Source: GCA-003244245 sp964250265
GTDB taxonomy: Bacteria; Actinomycetota; Actinomycetes; Mycobacteriales; Pseudonocardiaceae
Length of the DNA: 19,865 nucleotides
Direction of reading: 5' to 3'
Assembly (NCBI GenBank): GCA_964250265.1
Contig: CAXUFG010000089.1
Span: forward strand, 1 to 19,865
Positions 16,379 to 19,865 of this stretch are shown piece after piece (positions within the stretch are counted from its first letter, which is position 1; each line of letters opens with the position of its first letter). The translations under genes were made by a program, and so were the position numbers. Below the pieces are notes generated by a model that was given only the letters and a program-made list of their open reading frames with translations, had not been told where the DNA came from and searched no databases.

Positions 16379-18126
16379 TTGCTTTTGTCGGCCGCGGCCG
16401 ACAAAAGCAGCTCTTCGGCGTGTGCGCGCCCGGTGTCGGTGTTGTCGAGCCCAGCCAGCATTCTGGCCAACTCGCTGACTCGAGCCACCTCGTCGAGCTC
16501 CCGGACCCCGCTGCGGGTCAACCCGGTCGCGTAGGTTGCCTTGTCCACCACGAGGTGCCGGTCGGCGTAGGCGGCGACCTGGGGTAAGTGGGTGACGACC
16601 ACAACCTGATGGCTGCGGGCCAACCTGGCCAGGCGCCGCCCGATCTCGACGGCGGCCCGCCCGCCGACGCCTGCGTCGACCTCGTCGAAGACCATCGTGG
16701 GCACCGGGTCGGCATCAGCCAAGACCACCTCCAGCGCCAGCATCACCCGAGACAGCTCCCCTCCCGAGGCCCCCTTGTGCACCGGCAACGACCCGGCGTC
16801 GGGGTGCGGTGCCAACCGGAACTCCACTTCGTCCACACCATCCCCGCCAGCTCGCAGCCGGGCTCCATCGATGGTCAGCGCTGCCTCGTCGGCACTGGTG
16901 GCCAGAATCGAGGAAACCACCACGGACAGCTGCGCTGCGCCCATCGCCAGCCCCGCAAGCTCTGCTGTGACGGCGTCTCCCAGCTCCTGGGCAGCGACCA
17001 TCCTGGCTGCGGTGAGCGAAGTGGCGTGCCGGGCCAGCTCGGCGGCCAGCTGGTCACAGCGGTCCGCTAGCGCCGTAATCGCCTCCTCTGAGTTATCCAG
17101 GCCAGCAAGGCGCTGGCGCGCCTGCTCCGCCCAGTCCAACACGCCGTCGACGTCGGCGCCGTATTTGCGGATGAGCCGCTTGAGCTCGGCCTGGCGAGCC
17201 AACACCTGCTCCAATCGGGCCGGATCGGCGTCCAGAGCATCGAGGTAGCCGCTGAGATCTGCACCGACATCCCCCAGTACCGCCGCGGCCTCTCCTAAGC
17301 GTTCACCCAACGCCTGCAGCTCAGGGTCATCCACCCCCTGCAGCCGGCGGCGGGCCTGTACCACCAGGCCGATCGCACTCGGCCCCTCGCTGTCGGTGTC
17401 CGGCGCGCCGCACACCGCGGACTGGGCAATGGCAGCCGTCTCCCTGAGGGACCCGGCATCGGCCAGCCGGCGAGCCTCAGCCAGCAGAGCGACATCCTCG
17501 CCTGGCTGCGGGTCACCGGCGGTGATCTCGGTGAGGCCATGGCTGAGCAGGTCGGCCTCTCTGGCCATCTCCCTGGAGCGATCCCGGCGGGTGGCCAGCT
17601 CAGCGCAGCAATGCAGCCAGTGCTGGCGAAGCTGGCGGTAGGTGACGAGCAGCTCAGCGACCACGTCGCCGGCGAAGCGGTCCAGCACGGCCCGCTGCTC
17701 ACCGGCGCGCAGCAACCGGAGCTGGTCGTTCTGGCCATGCACCGCAAGCATGCCGTCGGCCAGGTCGGCCAGCACACCCGCAGGGACCGAGCGACCACCG
17801 AGATGGGCCCGGGAACGGCCGTCCGCGGCGAGGGTGCGGCTGGCGATGAGGCTGCCGTCCTCGTCGGCGCGGGCGCCCACCTCATTGACCAGCTCCGCCG
17901 CCGAGCTGCCCGCCGGTGGGCGGAAGCGGCCTTCCACGATGGCCCGGTCGGCGCCTCGCCGGACTCTGGAGGCGTCCGCCCGTCCGCCGGCGAGCAGCTG
18001 CAAGCCGGTGACCACCATGGTCTTGCCCGCTCCGGTTTCACCGGTGACCACGGTCAAGCCGGGGTGCAGCTCCAGAGTGGCCTCATCAATCACACCGAGG
18101 CCCTCGATGCGCATCTCGGTGAGCAC
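16363..18126 (-). CDS. recN: DNA repair protein RecN
   Basis: RecN is an SMC-like ATPase in recombinational double-strand break repair. The 587-residue protein begins MLTEMRIEGLGVIDEATLEL and has Walker A GETGAGKT at 29-36. Long helical arms form a coiled coil in the middle. The C-terminal half carries the ABC-type signature ASGGELSRVMLALE, Walker B with MVFDEVDAGVGG, and the switch His in VVVTHLPQVAAYADRH. The length equals that usual for actinobacteria. I chose the GTG at 18124-18126, preceded by AGGGTG; the ATG at 18112-18114 is an alternative. The last 12 codons contain a perfect 28-bp palindrome. No SOS box is visible in the 42-base gap to nadK. Confidence 0.96.
   Translation of the reverse strand: MLTEMRIEGLGVIDEATLELHPGLTVVTGETGAGKTMVVTGLQLLAGGRADASRVRRGADRAIVEGRFRPPAGSSAAELVNEVGARADEDGSLIASRTLAADGRSRAHLGGRSVPAGVLADLADGMLAVHGQNDQLRLLRAGEQRAVLDRFAGDVVAELLVTYRQLRQHWLHCCAELATRRDRSREMAREADLLSHGLTEITAGDPQPGEDVALLAEARRLADAGSLRETAAIAQSAVCGAPDTDSEGPSAIGLVVQARRRLQGVDDPELQALGERLGEAAAVLGDVGADLSGYLDALDADPARLEQVLARQAELKRLIRKYGADVDGVLDWAEQARQRLAGLDNSEEAITALADRCDQLAAELARHATSLTAARMVAAQELGDAVTAELAGLAMGAAQLSVVVSSILATSADEAALTIDGARLRAGGDGVDEVEFRLAPHPDAGSLPVHKGASGGELSRVMLALEVVLADADPVPTMVFDEVDAGVGGRAAVEIGRRLARLARSHQVVVVTHLPQVAAYADRHLVVDKATYATGLTRSGVRELDEVARVSELARMLAGLDNTDTGRAHAEELLLSAAADKSKLVSV
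16381..16408. repeat. Perfect 28-bp palindrome inside the recN 3' coding end
   Basis: The bases 16381-16408 read the same on both strands (GCTTTTGTCGGCC, GC, then the complement). It encodes LLSAAADKS near the RecN C-terminus. With one bulged base the arms extend to GAGCT (16376-16380) and AGCTC (16409-16413), overlapping the adjoining stop-codon hairpin. Confidence 0.75.
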
Positions 18127-18159
18127 GGGCCGCACCCTAGCGCGGATGCCGGCGGTGCT

Positions 18160-18176
18160 GTTACGCACTCACGAGC
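18160..18176 (-). repeat. GCTCGTGAGTGNGTAAC motif at the nadK 3' end
   Basis: GCTCGTGAGTGCGTAAC on the minus strand contains the nadK stop TGA. The same 17 bases with one change occur at 16362-16378, where the frame differs and the TAA of recN is used. The conserved bases sit at the 3' ends of two adjacent genes. Confidence 0.6.
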
Positions 18177-19074
18177 CGGTTGAGCGCGGGCCCCGCCAGC
18201 CGTGCACCGGCAACTCGAACTTGCGCACCAGCCGATCGGTGAATGGGCGATCGTCCAGGCGCACCAGCCGGATCGGGGTGGCGCCCCGGACGACCTCGAT
18301 CCGGGCGCCCGCGGGCAGCGCGAAGGTCCGCCGTCCATCGCAACAGAGCACAGCGGTATGCCCCTGCGGATCGGTCTCCACCGCCACCGCCGAGTCCGGC
18401 GACACCACCAGCGGGCGAGCGAACAGCGCATGTGCGTTGCTGGGGACCACGACGAGCGCGTCGACGTCCGGCCACACCACGGGTCCACCCGCGGAGAACG
18501 CGTAGGCGGTGGAGCCGGTGGGGGTGGCGCACAGCACGCCGTCACAGCCGAAACCGGAGACCGGCCGGCGATCCACCTCCACCACGACGTCCAGAATTCG
18601 CTCCCGCCGGCTCTTCTCGACGCTGGCTTCGTTGAGCGCCCAGGTGCGGGTCAGCGTGGAGCCGTTGAGACCGGCGGTGACATCGACCGTCATCCGCTCG
18701 TCGACGAGGTAGTCGCCCTCCACGATGGCGCCCACGACCGCATCGAGGGCGCTCCGGTCGGCCTCTGCGAGGAAACCGACCCGCCCGAGGTTCACGCCGA
18801 GCAGCGGAACGCCACAAGGCCGGGCCAGTTCGGCGGCTCGCAAGAGCGTGCCGTCGCCGCCGAGAACCACGATGAGCTCCGCACCCGCAGCGGCCTGCGG
18901 GCCGGTCGGCATCTGGTGGCCGCACAGCGCGGGGACGAGGTGGGTGGCCTCATCGGCCAACACCCGCAGTCTGATCCCCGCCTCGGCCAGCCCCCGCGCA
19001 ACCTGCTCGGCGGTATGCAGGTTCTCCGGGTGTCCGGTATGCAGCACCAGCAGGACCTCACGGGTGGCTCTCAT
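18169..19074 (-). CDS. nadK: NAD kinase
   Basis: NadK phosphorylates NAD to NADP in the cytoplasm. The 301-residue protein shows the GGDGT motif at 72-76 (VVLGGDGTLLRAAE), the NE/D motif WALNEASVEKSRRERILDV and the glycine-rich CDGVLCATPTGSTAYAFSAGG in the C-terminal domain. The family block GVNLGRVGFLAE lies at 93-104. The ATG at 19072-19074 overlaps the tlyA stop in ATGA, fixing the start. Forty-two bases separate its stop from recN. The tlyA-nadK-recN order is conserved across Actinobacteria. Confidence 0.97.
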   Translation of the reverse strand: MRATREVLLVLHTGHPENLHTAEQVARGLAEAGIRLRVLADEATHLVPALCGHQMPTGPQAAAGAELIVVLGGDGTLLRAAELARPCGVPLLGVNLGRVGFLAEADRSALDAVVGAIVEGDYLVDERMTVDVTAGLNGSTLTRTWALNEASVEKSRRERILDVVVEVDRRPVSGFGCDGVLCATPTGSTAYAFSAGGPVVWPDVDALVVVPSNAHALFARPLVVSPDSAVAVETDPQGHTAVLCCDGRRTFALPAGARIEVVRGATPIRLVRLDDRPFTDRLVRKFELPVHGWRGPRSTGS

Positions 19075-19865
19075 TGCGGCCCCCTCCGCACGGCGGCGTC
19101 CACCAGTTCCTCGGCGGGGCGCAGTGAATCGGCCACGCCGCGGCGCAGCCACAGGAAGTACTCGACATTGCCGGACGGCCCCGGCAGCGGGCTCGCGATA
19201 GCGTCGAGGAGGCACAGCCCCAAGCCGGCCGCGACGGCTAGCACGTCCAGCATGGACTGCGCCCGAAGCCGCGGATCTCGGACCACACCGCCGGCGCCGA
19301 GACGTTCCCGGCCGACCTCGAACTGAGGTTTCACCATCGGGAGCAGATCCCCCTCTGCGCTGGTGCACGCGAGGAGAGCCGGCAGCGCCAGGCGCAATGA
19401 GATGAACGACAGGTCGGCGACGGTCAGATCGACGGTTCCCCCGATGTCCTCGGGTTGCAGCGTCCGCACGTTCGTCCGGTCCTGCACCCACACGCGCTGA
19501 TCGGTGCGCAGTGACCAGGCGAGCTGCCCGTAACCGACGTCGACCGCAACCACCTCCCGGGCTCCGCGGTGCAGCAGTACATCGGTGAATCCGCCGGTGG
19601 ATGCGCCGGCGTCCAGGCAACGTCGACCCGTGACGGCCGGGCCCCCGGCGCTGAGGCCGTCCAGGGCACCGAGAAGCTTCCGAGCACCCCGCGACGCCCA
19701 GCTCGGCTCATTGTCCTTTACCCGAACGAGCAGCGGGGTGTCCGCGTCGACCCCGGTGGCCGGCTTGGTCGCCGTCACCCCACCCCCCCGGACACGGCGC
19801 TGCGCGCCGAGCTCAGCTGCGTGGTCACGAGACCGGGCCAGCCCGCGCCGCCCCCGCGCCCCGGC
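19071..19865 (-). CDS. tlyA: rRNA 2'-O-methyltransferase TlyA (5' end beyond the window)
   Basis: TlyA methylates 2'-hydroxyls in 16S and 23S rRNA; in mycobacteria its loss gives capreomycin resistance. The methyltransferase domain is complete: SRGARKLLGAL, SAM-binding LDAGASTGGFTD, VADLSFISL, MVKPQFEVGRERLG and NVEYFLWLRR, supplying the K-D-K-E-type residues. A GTG at 19776-19778 could be taken as the start. However, the open frame continues to the right edge and reads RRGLARSRDHAAEL and TATKPATGVDADTP, the S4 RNA-binding domain of TlyA. I therefore treat the gene as 5'-truncated by the window. The part just after the S4 helix (seven consecutive G near 19790) is less typical and might hide a homopolymer error. 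Confidence 0.93.
   Translation of the reverse strand, partial: AGARGRRGLARSRDHAAELGAQRRVRGGGVTATKPATGVDADTPLLVRVKDNEPSWASRGARKLLGALDGLSAGGPAVTGRRCLDAGASTGGFTDVLLHRGAREVVAVDVGYGQLAWSLRTDQRVWVQDRTNVRTLQPEDIGGTVDLTVADLSFISLRLALPALLACTSAEGDLLPMVKPQFEVGRERLGAGGVVRDPRLRAQSMLDVLAVAAGLGLCLLDAIASPLPGPSGNVEYFLWLRRGVADSLRPAEELVDAAVRRGPQ

Noticed and set aside
18127..18168. LexA/SOS operator upstream of recN
   Set aside because: No GAAC-N4-GTTC-like palindrome is present in the 42-base spacer or the nearby nadK end.

Overview
This is a high-GC actinobacterial chromosome segment. From tlyA at the right edge down to a tRNA-Pro near 2.3 kb, every recognisable gene lies on the minus strand. The order is tlyA, nadK, recN, steA, steB/mctB-like, pyrG, NUDIX ADP-ribose hydrolase, ald, xerD, parA, scpA, scpB, rluB, cmk, plsC, der, dsbA-like. 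Much of it is the conserved tlyA-der neighbourhood known from Mycobacterium (Rv1694-Rv1713). The plsC between cmk and der, and the ald between the NUDIX gene and xerD, suggest a Pseudonocardiales-type or related actinomycete. The exact genus cannot be fixed from this window.

Layout. (1) 1-2.3 kb is a degraded accessory-looking zone. It holds a 3' scrap of a plus-strand gene, a SRPBCC gene broken by one frameshift, an ABC ATPase remnant with its catalytic core missing, and an intact MacB/LolD-type ABC ATPase with no permease. It ends with a second, imperfect copy of the 3' half of the tRNA-Pro gene. (2) tRNA-Pro(GGG) and its hairpin terminator mark the boundary. (3) 2.4-6.8 kb: a DsbA/FrnE-like oxidoreductase, der, plsC, cmk and rluB (ribosome assembly, phospholipid and nucleotide synthesis). 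(4) 6.8-10.3 kb: scpB, scpA, parA and xerD, a chromosome segregation and resolution block. (5) 10.3-14.0 kb: ald, NUDIX and pyrG. (6) 14.1-19.9 kb: steB and steA (cell-envelope and division-associated membrane proteins), recN, nadK and the 5'-truncated tlyA.

Genes are packed tightly. Most junctions in the core are 4-nt ATGA/GTGA overlaps, implying translational coupling inside several operons. A good sigma-A-like promoter is visible upstream of parA.

The 100-N run inside ald is flanked by identical 55-nt sequences. Collapsing them restores a 371-residue alanine dehydrogenase, so the gap is almost certainly an assembly artefact.

I found no CRISPR array, phage defence island or clear new multi-gene system. 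The most interesting structures are the chain of overlapping inverted repeats at the 3' end of recN, a motif shared by the ends of the adjacent recN and nadK genes, the competing hairpins between rluB and cmk, the start-codon minisatellite of rluB, and the tRNA-associated scar.
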